From positions 1 through 33,208 of the forward strand of contig JBEKLQ010000035.1 of NCBI GenBank assembly GCA_050010115.1: 33,208 nt of DNA. The letters are read 5' to 3'. Below are positions 22,429 to 31,053 of this stretch, one piece after another. The notes under the pieces were generated by a model that saw only the letters and a program-made list of their open reading frames with translations, did no database searches and was not told the DNA's origin. Position 1 is the stretch's first letter. Each line of letters opens with the position of its first letter. The stretch is from JAKACA01 sp050010115 (GTDB lineage: Bacteria > Actinomycetota > Acidimicrobiia > Acidimicrobiales > Bog-793). The translations under genes were made by a program, and so were the position numbers.

Positions 22429-24483
22429 TCAGTTCGAGGGCATCGGAGCCTTGGCGATCTCCGCTAGGAACTCGTCGTTGGACTTGGTCGTCTTGATCTT
22501 GTCCATCAAGAGCTCGAGCCCGGCGGCAGCGCTCCCCTCCGCCCCGAGGGCGTTCAGCACCCGCCGCAACTTCCACACCTGCTGGAGCTGTGAGCGGTCG
22601 AACAGGAGCTCCTCATGACGAGTCGAGCTGGCGTTCACGTCGATCGCCGGGTAGATGCGGCGCTCGGCGAGCTTGCGGTCGAGCCGTAGCTCCATGTTGC
22701 CGGTGCCCTTGAACTCCTCGAAGATGACTTCGTCCATCTTGGATCCGGTCTCGATCAGCGCCGTGGCGAGGATGGTGAGCGAGCCGCCCTCCTCGATGTT
22801 GCGAGCGGCGCCGAAGAACTTCTTCGGTGGGTACAGCGCACCCGAGTCGACACCACCGGACATGATCCGCCCGGTCGCCGGCTGCGCCAGGTTGTAGGCA
22901 CGGGCCAGCCGGGTGATGCCGTCGAGGATGATCACGACGTCACGGCCCATCTCGACGAGACGCTTCGCCCGTTCCATCACGAGCTCCGCCAACGCGGTGT
23001 GCTCGTCAGCCGGTCGGTCGAACGTCGAGGCTATGACCTCGCCCTTTACCGAACGGCGCATGTCGGTGACCTCTTCGGGTCGCTCGTCGACGAGCAGCAC
23101 CATGAGGTGCACGTCAGGGTTGTTGAGCTCGACGGAGTGGGCGATCTGCTTGAGGACCGTCGTCTTCCCGGCCTTGGAAGGCGACACGATCATCCCGCGC
23201 TGGCCCTTCCCGATCGGCGAGATCAGGTCGACGATCCGAGCCGTCACGTTCAACGGGTCGTCGCGGTGCTCGAGCCGGAGCCGGTCGTCGGGGAACAACG
23301 GTGTCAGGTCCTCAAAACGAGGGCGCTCCCTCGCCTCATCCGGCGTCATGCCGTTGACTACGTCGATGCGCAACAGCGCCGGGTACTTCTCGCTCGGGCC
23401 GGCTGGACGGCACGCGCCCTCGACGGCGTCACCTCGCCGGAGCGAGAAACGCCTCGCCTGGCTCACCGAGACATAGACGTCCTTGGAGCTCGGGAGATAG
23501 CCACTGGTCCGAAGAAACCCGTACCCCTCCTCCCTCAAGTCCAACAACCCCTTGACCGGAACGAGTTCGCCCTGGAAGGGAATGTCCTGCTGCCCCTGGG
23601 GGGCCTGCAGCTCACGATCGACGCGATCGCGACCGCGACGGCGGCGGCTCCGCCGGTTACCGACATCGACACCGCCCTGGCCGCCCTGGTTCTGCTGGTT
23701 CTGGCCGCCGCCCTGCTGCTGGCGCGGCCGGTTCTGCTGGCCGCCGCCGCCCTGGCCGCCCTGTGCATTGCCCTCGCCGTAGTCCCGGCGTCCCCCACCG
23801 CCGGTCCCGTTGCTCTGCGAATCGGGCGAGCTCGACGAAGTCGAGCCGTGTCTGCCGGAGCTGCGCTGACCGCCTCGGCCGGTCGCACCGGACTCACGGT
23901 CGCCGGCACCGGCACCGGCATCAGGCGCGTCGTTCTCGCCTCCCGTGGCATCGGCCACGGCAGTCGTCGCGGACTCCGGCAGGGCGACCTCGCTCGGCGA
24001 GCCGTCGCCATCGTCGCCACCGGCGACGCCAACTGCGGGCTGCTCAGCACGAGCTGAGCGCCCACCAGTCCTTGCCGCCGCGCCACCGCCAGCCTCGACC
24101 TCAGCATCAGCCTGAGCTGCGCCCGGCGTCGTGTCGGTCTGGCTTGCACCTACCTCAGCGCTCGCGCCGGCCTTCGCCTTGGTGGTACGAGCTCGCGTCG
24201 CTCTGGGCTTAGTGACCTTGCCGTTCGTGTCCGGCGCGGCCGTCGGGCCGGTCGCACCCGCAGCACCGCTGCTAGCGACGGTGGCCCCGGGGCTCGGCGC
24301 CCCTCCGTTCGATCCGTTGCCCGTCGCGCCGACTTCGACGCCGGCCGCTCGCAAGATCTGGTCGACCAGGTCGGCTTTCTTGGACCGGGCGACTGGCTCC
24401 AGCGACATCGCCGTAGCGATCGCCTTGAGCTCTTCGCGCTCCTTGCGTTCGAGGATCGAACGCTCGAGCTGCTCTCCGCTCAT
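22429..24483 (-). CDS. rho: transcription termination factor Rho with long disordered N-terminal segment
   Basis: Rho is the hexameric RNA-dependent ATPase that ends transcription. This one has 684 residues against about 420 in E. coli. Residues 10-45 (EREELKAIATAMSLEP...KADLVDQIL) are the Rho N-terminal helical domain. Residues about 50-300 are disordered: first Ala/Gly/Thr-rich with acidic patches, then an Arg/Gly/Gln/Asn-rich stretch (GGGGQQNRPRQQQGGGQN), ending in a basic block RRSRRRRGRDR. The RNA-binding domain (EEGYGFLRTSGYLPSSKDVYVS) and ATPase (Walker A SPSKAGKTT; LVDERPEEVTDMRRSV; VDSGALYPPKKFFGAARN) follow intact. The ATG has a GAGAGGA ribosome binding site. Actinobacterial Rho proteins commonly have large inserts; this is a long, Gln/Asn-rich example. 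Confidence 0.97.
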   Translation of the reverse strand: MSGEQLERSILERKEREELKAIATAMSLEPVARSKKADLVDQILRAAGVEVGATGNGSNGGAPSPGATVASSGAAGATGPTAAPDTNGKVTKPRATRARTTKAKAGASAEVGASQTDTTPGAAQADAEVEAGGGAAARTGGRSARAEQPAVGVAGGDDGDGSPSEVALPESATTAVADATGGENDAPDAGAGAGDRESGATGRGGQRSSGRHGSTSSSSPDSQSNGTGGGGRRDYGEGNAQGGQGGGGQQNRPRQQQGGGQNQQNQGGQGGVDVGNRRSRRRRGRDRVDRELQAPQGQQDIPFQGELVPVKGLLDLREEGYGFLRTSGYLPSSKDVYVSVSQARRFSLRRGDAVEGACRPAGPSEKYPALLRIDVVNGMTPDEARERPRFEDLTPLFPDDRLRLEHRDDPLNVTARIVDLISPIGKGQRGMIVSPSKAGKTTVLKQIAHSVELNNPDVHLMVLLVDERPEEVTDMRRSVKGEVIASTFDRPADEHTALAELVMERAKRLVEMGRDVVIILDGITRLARAYNLAQPATGRIMSGGVDSGALYPPKKFFGAARNIEEGGSLTILATALIETGSKMDEVIFEEFKGTGNMELRLDRKLAERRIYPAIDVNASSTRHEELLFDRSQLQQVWKLRRVLNALGAEGSAAAGLELLMDKIKTTKSNDEFLAEIAKAPMPSN

Positions 24484-24995
24484 CGAGTTCCTCTCTGTTG
24501 AGACTCGGTCTGCTGGTGATTGTGTTGCCTCGGATCGCCCCGGCCGGTTCGCTGTCTAGCGATTGGGATACCCGGTCGCGATCCATCCCCCGCAGCGACC
24601 AAAGGTCGCCACTTCCGACTACGGCCTTTGGGACCGGCGCCGCACTGCCTCTCGGTTGTAAGCCGATGAAGCTCGAGCAGGCTCCGGGTTCAAAGGACGC
24701 TCAGCTCCTTCGACACGTGCACGGAAAGGGGAAACGCGATGGAGGGTGCAGACCCAACGACTCCTGCGATTTCCCCCGCCCTCAGCAGTTACCCCTCAGT
24801 TCCTCTGTGGGGACCGCCGCCGCGTCAACAAGCGAAGGTATCTGTGATGCTAGCGCCAGCTACAGCGCAGAGCAAGCATCCCCACCCGGCGTAGCCTCTG
24901 GCACCGACAACAGAGTACCGGCTCGATGGCCGTTGCTGGGCGCGCGCCGATCCCGGGACTGAGGACCGGCGGAGCTGCCGGCAACACCGATCGGA
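24484..24995 (-). promoter_or_regulatory. rho upstream region and probable long leader
   Basis: These 512 bp separate thrC from rho. The region holds no convincing gene; thrB occupies this place in mycobacteria. On the minus strand a possible promoter has TTGCTC (24870-24875) and TAGCAT (24847-24852) with a 17-nt spacer, which would give a leader of roughly 355 nt before rho. The leader contains a perfect 6-bp hairpin with a 3-nt loop (GCGACC-AAA-GGTCGC at about 24595-24609). Rho is autoregulated through its leader in E. coli; a similar control here is a guess. Confidence 0.4.
24847..24875 (-). promoter_or_regulatory. candidate rho promoter
   Basis: TTGCTC and TAGCAT, 17 nt apart, on the minus strand. 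This is the best -35/-10 pair that I found in the thrC-rho spacer. Confidence 0.4.
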
Positions 24996-26108
24996 TCAGA
25001 AACCCAGCGCCCCCAACACCGGCCCGAGCTCAGCTTCCACGACGCCGGGGGTCGCCACTTGGCGCAGGGCGAGGTCGGGGTCCTTCAGCCCGTGACCAGT
25101 GAGGACGCAGACGACCCGGGCGCCCGCGGGCACGCCGAACTTGACAAGGCCGGCCACCGACGCCGCCGAGGCAGCCTCGCAGAACACGGACTCCTCGGTC
25201 GCCAGCCACCCGTAGGCCTCGAGTATCTCCTCGTCGGTCACCGCTTCGATCCGGCCCCCGGACTCCGATGAGGCGGCCGTGGCGCCGTACCAGGAAGCCG
25301 GGTTGCCGATGCGAATAGCCGTCGCGATCGTCTCGGGGTGCTCGACCGGCCTGCCCTCCACGATCGGCGCGGCGCCGGCCGCCTGAAACCCGAACATGCG
25401 CGGCAACTTGGTCGACCGCCCCGCCGAACGGTACTCGCAGTAACCTCGCCAGTACGCCGTGATGTTGCCGGCGTTGCCCACCGGGATGCAGTGGACGTCC
25501 GGAGCATCGCCGAGCACGTCGATGATCTCGAACGCACCGGTCATCTGCCCGGCGATGCGGTCGGGGTTGATCGAGTTGACGACGGTCACCGGGGCATGGC
25601 GGGGCAGCTCGCGGACCAGGCTGAGGGCGGCGTCGAAATTCCCCGTGACTTGCAGCACCTGGGCGCCGTGGACGAGCGCCTGGGCGAGCTTGCCGAGGGC
25701 GATTTGACCTTCGGGGATGAGCACGGCGCAGCGCATGCCCGCTCGTGCCGCGTAGGCAGCGGCCGAAGCTGACGTGTTACCAGTTGAGGCGCACACGACC
25801 GCTTCGGCGCCGGCTTCGGCCGCCTTGGAGATCGCGAGCGTCATACCCCGGTCCTTGAACGAACCGGTTGGGTTGGCTCCCTCGAGCTTCAGCCACACCT
25901 CGGCGCCGACACGCTCGGACAGCCGAGGGGCAGGCAGCAGCGGCGTCCCACCCTCGTAGAGGGTTACGACGGGAGTCGCGTCCGTCACCGGGAGGAAGGG
26001 CCGATACGCCTGGATGACACCACGCCAGTGCTGCAGCGCCGGGGCCAGTGGCTCCGGCGTGGCCGGCGTGGACGTGGGATCGCCCAGTTGCGCCGGCATG
26101 CCGGTCAC
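24996..26108 (-). CDS. thrC: threonine synthase
   Basis: This PLP enzyme converts O-phosphohomoserine to threonine. The 370-residue protein has the PLP-lysine motif NPTGSFKDRGMTLA, the glycine-rich phosphate loop (GNAGNITAYWRGY) and VCASTGNTSASAAAYAARAG, typical of the class shared with actinobacteria. It starts with GTG overlapping the hom stop by 4 nt, so the two are coupled; a second start, ATG, lies 9 nt further in. Homoserine kinase (thrB), which should supply the substrate and usually follows thrC here, is absent from the window. Confidence 0.95.
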   Translation of the reverse strand: MTGMPAQLGDPTSTPATPEPLAPALQHWRGVIQAYRPFLPVTDATPVVTLYEGGTPLLPAPRLSERVGAEVWLKLEGANPTGSFKDRGMTLAISKAAEAGAEAVVCASTGNTSASAAAYAARAGMRCAVLIPEGQIALGKLAQALVHGAQVLQVTGNFDAALSLVRELPRHAPVTVVNSINPDRIAGQMTGAFEIIDVLGDAPDVHCIPVGNAGNITAYWRGYCEYRSAGRSTKLPRMFGFQAAGAAPIVEGRPVEHPETIATAIRIGNPASWYGATAASSESGGRIEAVTDEEILEAYGWLATEESVFCEAASAASVAGLVKFGVPAGARVVCVLTGHGLKDPDLALRQVATPGVVEAELGPVLGALGF

Positions 26109-27523
26109 GAGTTGGGCTCCGGCCCGATCACCCGCAGCACCGACCCGATGCGCTCGACCGAGTCGAGGTCCCGCAGGGCTTCGAGTGTGGCAGACACATC
26201 GGCCTCGAGAGCGGTATGGGTGATGAACACGAGTCGCGCCTCACCGGTCAGGCCCGTCTGCTCCATCGAGCGGATGGAGACGTGGTGATCACCGAAGACG
26301 GACGCTACGGACGCCAGCACGCCCGGCTGGTCCACCACGTCGAGGGTGAGGTAGTACTGGCTGCGCAGCTCGGAGATCGGCCGGAGGTCGGGGGCGTGCC
26401 GCCGAACCGATCGTGCCCTACTGCCTTCCCGGAGATGGTGAGCGGCGTCGATGACGTCGCCGAGGACTGCGCTCGCCGTCGGACGCCCGCCTGCCCCTCG
26501 TCCGTACACCATCAACTCGCCTGCGGCGTCGCCCTCCACGAACACGGCGTTGAACGAGCCGCGAACCGAGGCGAGCGGATGATCCTTCGGGACCATGGCT
26601 GGGTGGACACGCACGGCCACCGAGGGAGCTAGGCGCCCGCCGGGCGCCGCGGGTGGCCCGGAGCGCTCTGCGATGGCCAGGAGCTTGACCTCGTAGCCGA
26701 GGCGGTGGGCGAAGGCGATGTCGCTTGCCTGAATGCTGGCGATCCCCTCGCGGTACACATCAGCTGCCCGCACATCGGCGTCGAACGCGATTCCGGCCAG
26801 GATCGCCGCTTTGGCAGCAGCGTCATAGCCCTCGACGTCCGCTGTCGGGTCCGCCTCGGCATACCCGAGCGCTTGGGCCTCGGCGAGCGCCTCGGCATAC
26901 CCGAGTCCTTCGTCGCTCATCCGGGTGAGCATGTAGTTCGTCGTGCCGTTCACGATCCCGGTGAGCCGGACGATGTGCTCGCCAGCGAGCGACTCGCGCA
27001 GAAGCCGGACGAGGGGGATCGCCCCGGCGACGGACGCCTCGAACAGCAGGTCGACGCCAGCAGCCTCCGCTGCTTTGGCAAGCTCGCCGGCCGAAGTGGC
27101 GAGGAGCTCCTTGTTGCCGGAGATCACGGGTTTCCCGGCTGCAAGCGCCTCGATGATCAAGGTGCGCGCCGGCTCGACGCCGCCCATCAGCTCCACCACG
27201 ACGTCGATCTGCGGATCGGCGACGATGCTGTGCGGGTCGGTCGTGGCTCGTGCCTCAAAACGCCCACGATCGACCGGCGATCGATCCCTCGACAGATCAC
27301 GCACTGCGATCCGGGCGACCTCCAGCTCGATACCCGTGCGTGCCGAGATCGACTCGGTCCCCGAGTCGACGAGGGCAACGAAGGCGGCTCCGACGTTGCC
27401 GCAGCCGAGGACGCCGATGCGCAACGGCCCGGCTGGGGCGTTGGCGGTCGACGGCGACGGCGACGGCGACGGGGCCGCGGAGCTGGTGTCGGTGCTGGCT
27501 TGGATCGCCTCGGGCGAGGTCAC
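26105..27523 (-). CDS. hom: homoserine dehydrogenase
   Basis: This NAD(P)-dependent enzyme reduces aspartate semialdehyde to homoserine, the branch point to threonine and methionine. From the GTG at 27523 the protein has 472 residues. It shows the Rossmann loop IGVLGCGNVGAAFVAL, SGNKELLATSAGELAKAA, GIVNGTTNYMLTRM and a C-terminal ACT domain (YYLTLDVVDQPGVLASVASVFGDHHVSI) for feedback control. About 35 N-terminal residues before the Rossmann fold are a Pro/Ser-rich tail made by a hexanucleotide repeat. The longer in-frame extension to 27769 overlaps lysA and is unlikely. A TACGTT hexamer 7 nt upstream of the GTG suggests a leaderless start. Confidence 0.93.
   Translation of the reverse strand: MTSPEAIQASTDTSSAAPSPSPSPSTANAPAGPLRIGVLGCGNVGAAFVALVDSGTESISARTGIELEVARIAVRDLSRDRSPVDRGRFEARATTDPHSIVADPQIDVVVELMGGVEPARTLIIEALAAGKPVISGNKELLATSAGELAKAAEAAGVDLLFEASVAGAIPLVRLLRESLAGEHIVRLTGIVNGTTNYMLTRMSDEGLGYAEALAEAQALGYAEADPTADVEGYDAAAKAAILAGIAFDADVRAADVYREGIASIQASDIAFAHRLGYEVKLLAIAERSGPPAAPGGRLAPSVAVRVHPAMVPKDHPLASVRGSFNAVFVEGDAAGELMVYGRGAGGRPTASAVLGDVIDAAHHLREGSRARSVRRHAPDLRPISELRSQYYLTLDVVDQPGVLASVASVFGDHHVSIRSMEQTGLTGEARLVFITHTALEADVSATLEALRDLDSVERIGSVLRVIGPEPNS
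27449..27472 (-). repeat. four perfect 6-bp repeats coding Pro-Ser in hom
   Basis: CGACGG is repeated four times on the plus strand. On the coding strand it gives alternating Ser-Pro residues in the flexible N-terminal tail of homoserine dehydrogenase, before the catalytic fold. Confidence 0.8.
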
Positions 27524-27530
27524 GGCAAAC

Positions 27531-27536
27531 AACGTA
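27531..27536 (-). promoter_or_regulatory. predicted -10 element of hom (leaderless start)
   Basis: The minus strand reads TACGTT, 7 nt, GTG with no Shine-Dalgarno, in the 85-bp gap after lysA. No good -35 is visible. Confidence 0.35.
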
Positions 27537-27608
27537 CAAGACCGGCCGATCGACCCACCCAGGCGGACGAGGCCGGGCCCGGCACGGAGCACGCCGAGCG
27601 CACCGAGC

Positions 27609-28907
27609 TCACTGATCGAGCCGGAGGAGATCCTCGATACTCTCCCGGCGGACGACCACCCTCGCTGAGCCGCCGCGCACGAATACGACAGGCGGGCGCC
27701 CGATCCGGTTGTAGTTGGAGGCCATGGACCAGCCGTACGCTCCGGTGACCGGCGTCGCCAGCACATCACCCACCTCGATGTCGGCGGGAACGTGAGCGTC
27801 GTCGACGATCACGTCGCCCGACTCGCAGTGCTTGCCGACCACACGCACGACAAGCGGACGCTTGGCCTCCGGCGATCGGGGCAGGAAGGCCTCGTAGCCG
27901 CTGCCGTACAGCACCGGGCGAGGGTTGTCGCTCATCCCACCGTCGACGGCGACGTAGGTCCGCACACCTGGGAGCCGCTTGATCGTCCCGACCCGGTACA
28001 AAGTGAGGCCGGCGGTGGCCACGATCGACCGGCCCGGCTCGGCCGTCACCCTCACGTCGGCGGGGAGCCGCGCCACGGCGCAGGCGGTGCGCACGACGGA
28101 CGCCCACTCCGCCATCGACGGCGCATGTTCCCCGTTGAGGTACGCGACCCCGAGGCCGCCGCCGATGCAGCACTCCTCCAGCCCATGGCGGCGCAGAAAC
28201 GGGGCGAGCAAGCTCACTACCCTGGCGTACACGTCGACCCGGAATATCTGGCTCCCGACGTGAGTGTGGGCACCGACGAGGCGCACTCCAGGTACGGCCC
28301 GTAACGCCTCGACCGCCCGATCGGCGGCGCCCTCGGCCAGGCTGAAGCCGAACTTCGTGTCCTCCTGCCCGGTCATCACGTACTCATGGGTGTGCGCTTC
28401 GACCCCTGGCGTGACTCGCACGAGGGCGTCGACCCCATGGCTCAGCACTCCGGCCGCCGACAGCTCGCCCAGCCGGCGGATCTCGTCGAACGAATCGACG
28501 ACGATGCGACCGATCCGGTTGCTGAGCGCAGCACTCAGCTCGTCGATCGACTTGTTGTTGCCGTGCAGTACGAGCTGTCCGCCCGGGACCCCGGCGGCGA
28601 GTGCCACTGCGAGCTCGCCACCGGTGGAGACGTCGAGCATCATGCCCTCCTCCAGGGCGAGGGCGGCCATCGCCTTGCACAAGAACGCCTTGGTCCCATA
28701 GGCCACGGCGCCCCTGCCAAAACACGCCACCGCTTCCTTGCACCGGGCCCTCAGGTGATCCTCGTCGTAGACGAAGACCGGTGTCCCGAGCTCATCGGCG
28801 AGTGCCACCAGATCGACGCCTCCGACCGCCAAGGCTCCCGAAGACGCCCGGGTGGCTGTCATCGGGAGCAGGTGGCGGGCGATTGGCGCCTCGGTGGACA
28901 CGCTCAC
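27609..28907 (-). CDS. lysA: diaminopimelate decarboxylase
   Basis: This PLP enzyme makes lysine from meso-diaminopimelate. The 432-residue protein has the PLP-lysine region VAYGTKAFLCKAM, the HTHVGSQIF and GGGLGVAYLNGE motifs, EPGRSIVATAGLTLYRVG and the active-site cysteine in GKHCESGDVI. I chose the GTG at 28907, which overlaps the argS stop by 4 nt (GTGA), over the longer extension to 28982. It shares the argS-lysA-hom order with Mycobacterium. Confidence 0.95.
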   Translation of the reverse strand: MSVSTEAPIARHLLPMTATRASSGALAVGGVDLVALADELGTPVFVYDEDHLRARCKEAVACFGRGAVAYGTKAFLCKAMAALALEEGMMLDVSTGGELAVALAAGVPGGQLVLHGNNKSIDELSAALSNRIGRIVVDSFDEIRRLGELSAAGVLSHGVDALVRVTPGVEAHTHEYVMTGQEDTKFGFSLAEGAADRAVEALRAVPGVRLVGAHTHVGSQIFRVDVYARVVSLLAPFLRRHGLEECCIGGGLGVAYLNGEHAPSMAEWASVVRTACAVARLPADVRVTAEPGRSIVATAGLTLYRVGTIKRLPGVRTYVAVDGGMSDNPRPVLYGSGYEAFLPRSPEAKRPLVVRVVGKHCESGDVIVDDAHVPADIEVGDVLATPVTGAYGWSMASNYNRIGRPPVVFVRGGSARVVVRRESIEDLLRLDQ

Positions 28908-30514
28908 ATCTCGTCCGGGGCGCCCACACCGAGCAGGTCGAGACCGATCGTAAGGCCGATCCGGGCCGCCTCCACCAGCCACAGCCTGGCCTGGGTCAAC
29001 TGCGGCGGCACGCCCTCACCCATCACATAGCAGTCGTGATAGAAACCGTGGAAGTCGGCCGCTAGACGGCGGACCCAGTTCGTCACCTTGAACGGCGCCC
29101 GGTCGGTGGCGGCATCCTCGACAACCCGCTCTAGGTCGGCGAGCGTCCGGAGCACTTCGAGTTCCCGGGGATGAACGAGTACGCCCAAGTCGAGCGAGTC
29201 ATGCGGCCGCCTCTCCACACCGCGCTCGACCGCTACGCGCCCGATCGATGCGATGCGGGCGTGGGCATACTGCACGTAGAACACCGGGTTCTCGGCCGAC
29301 TTCTCCTTGACGATGTCGAGATCCAGCGTCGTCGACTGGTCGATGGAGGAGAGCAGCGACAGCAGCCGCGTGGCGTCAGGCCCGATCTCGTCGATGAGGG
29401 AGTCGAGGCGCACGTAGTTGCCCGTGCGCTTGGACATGCGCCCGCTGACGAGCGAGATCATCTGGCCGATCCGGACCTCGAGCCTGCTGCGGTCGATCCC
29501 GAGCGCCTCCACACCGGCGTGCAGGCTCGCCACCTGTCCGTGGGTGTCGGCTCCGAAGATGTCGATGACCCGGTCGAACCCCCGCTCGAGAAACTTGTTC
29601 CGGTGATAAGCAAGGTCCCCAGCCAGGTACGTCGCGTCGCCATTCGACTTCACGAGTACCCGGTCGCGGCTGTCGCCGAACGTCGTCGCCCTGAACCACA
29701 CCGCACCACCCTCGTCGTAGAGGTGGCCGCGCGAGCGGAGCTCGTCGATCAGCTCGGCGACTTTGCCGCTCTCCTCGATCGAGGCCTGCGAGTACCACTC
29801 GTCGAAGTAGATCCCGAGGCGGTCCAACGTCGCGTGGATGTTCGAAAGGATCCGCTCAGCGGCGAAACGGCCAGCCTCGAGGATGTCGTCCGGCCCCTCG
29901 TAGAGCGCGGCGATCTCAGCGACGTACTCGCCCTGATATCCCTCCTTGGGCGGAGCCTCGCCACGGCGACGAGCGAGCACGCTCTCCCCCAGCAGCCTCA
30001 TCTGCCCCCCGGTGTCGTTCACGTAGAACTCCCGGCTCACGTCCCAGCCGGTGCGCGTCATGATCCGGCCGAGCGAATCGCCGTAGGCGCCGAACCAGCC
30101 GTTGCCGACGTGCAACGGGCCGGTCGGGTTCGCCGACACAAACTCGATCTGAACCCGCTCGCCGTGGCCGAGGTCCGGTGAGGCGTAGCCGGACTCGCCA
30201 GCGGTCACGATCTCGGTGAGCGCGTCGTGCAACCAACTGGGGTGCAGCTTGAAATTCACGAAACCCGGCCCCGCCACCTCGACACCCGCCACGTGCCGGG
30301 GTGGCGCTGCAGTGAGGGCAGCAGCGAGCTCGTCAGCGAGCTCTCGAGGCTTGCGGCCAGCACCCTTGGCGATGGAGAGAGCGATGTTCGTCGACCAGTC
30401 GCCGTGCTCCTGGCGAGCCGGGCGCTCCAGGTGGACGTCGCTGGGGGCACTCTCGATACCGAGCGTGTTCAGGGCGGCGGAGACGGATTCGGCGAGGGCC
30501 TCTGTGATGCTCAT
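28904..30514 (-). CDS. argS: arginyl-tRNA synthetase
   Basis: This class I aminoacyl-tRNA synthetase charges tRNA-Arg. The protein is 536 residues, near the usual 550. It shows SANPTGPLHVGNGWFGAYGDSL (HIGH motif as HVGN), YLAGDLAYHRNKF, VSGRMSKRTGNYVRLDSL (the degenerate KMSKS of ArgRS) and the C-terminal anticodon-binding helical domain. The ATG at 30514 is the natural start; the frame stays open upstream through the tRNA, but that part is an antisense artefact. No clear Shine-Dalgarno precedes it. Its tRNA-Arg partner lies 89 bp away on the other strand. Confidence 0.97.
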   Translation of the reverse strand: MSITEALAESVSAALNTLGIESAPSDVHLERPARQEHGDWSTNIALSIAKGAGRKPRELADELAAALTAAPPRHVAGVEVAGPGFVNFKLHPSWLHDALTEIVTAGESGYASPDLGHGERVQIEFVSANPTGPLHVGNGWFGAYGDSLGRIMTRTGWDVSREFYVNDTGGQMRLLGESVLARRRGEAPPKEGYQGEYVAEIAALYEGPDDILEAGRFAAERILSNIHATLDRLGIYFDEWYSQASIEESGKVAELIDELRSRGHLYDEGGAVWFRATTFGDSRDRVLVKSNGDATYLAGDLAYHRNKFLERGFDRVIDIFGADTHGQVASLHAGVEALGIDRSRLEVRIGQMISLVSGRMSKRTGNYVRLDSLIDEIGPDATRLLSLLSSIDQSTTLDLDIVKEKSAENPVFYVQYAHARIASIGRVAVERGVERRPHDSLDLGVLVHPRELEVLRTLADLERVVEDAATDRAPFKVTNWVRRLAADFHGFYHDCYVMGEGVPPQLTQARLWLVEAARIGLTIGLDLLGVGAPDEM

Positions 30515-30603
30515 AACAGACGTGAGGATTGCCGAACTACGGGTAGCATGCAAACGACGCAGCTGACTTGGGGCTGGTAGCGGCCCTGCGTCGGCTCTTT
30601 CCC

Positions 30604-30678
30604 GCCCTCGTAGCTCAGCGGATAGAGCATCGGCCTCCGGAGCCGTGTGCGCAGGTTCGAGTCCTGCCGAGGGCGCCA
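30604..30678 (+). tRNA. tRNA-Arg (anticodon CCG)
   Basis: A full cloverleaf can be drawn: acceptor GCCCTCG/CGAGGGC, D-arm GCTC-AGCGGATA-GAGC, anticodon loop CTCCGGA with anticodon CCG at 30637-30639 (reads CGG), T-arm GCAGG-TTCGAGT-CCTGC, discriminator G and an encoded CCA. The base pair at the bottom of the anticodon stem (T30630 with T) is a mismatch. It is divergent from argS. A small perfect hairpin (AGCAG-AAA-CTGCT) follows directly after the CCA. Confidence 0.97.
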
Positions 30679-31053
30679 GCAGAAACTGCTTCTGATCAGC
30701 ATATAAGCGCTGGTCGGGGGCATACCGACTTGACCACTTGGGCCCCGTCTTTATCCGCCCTTTGCCACTGCGATTGGAGGGCCGTGGGAGGAGATTCCCG
30801 AGTCTAGTGTGCGAACCGACACGCGTGGTGAGGGACCGGGTGCAGTGAGAGTTCCTCCGGCTGCTGTCGGGCGATTCCTCGGGCCGCTCAGCCACCACCA
30901 GCAGTGCTCCGGCGAGCCCCTTGGGACTTCCGGGGTCACGGTGCTTCAGGTTGGCTGAGGTTCTGGGTACCGAGCCAGTGTGCCCCCCCAAGCCGTTGGG
31001 GACGAGGCTTCTTGGCGACCCGTTTGACCTATCCTTTCGGTGAAGGTGGTGCG
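30679..31053. other. gene-free region after the tRNA
   Basis: No frame here has coding character. The only structure is the 5-bp hairpin right after the tRNA CCA end. The conserved gene order stops here, so the tRNA 3' end could be an old integration point, but I see no repeat of the tRNA 3' sequence in the rest of the window. Confidence 0.5.

Noticed and set aside
22287..22496. 69-codon plus-strand frame in the PHP-rho spacer
   Set aside because: Runs into the 3' end of rho antisense, with no ribosome binding site or family resemblance.
24498..24962. 154-codon plus-strand frame in the thrC-rho spacer
   Set aside because: Low-quality composition without hydrophobic core or motif; the region is better explained as a rho leader.
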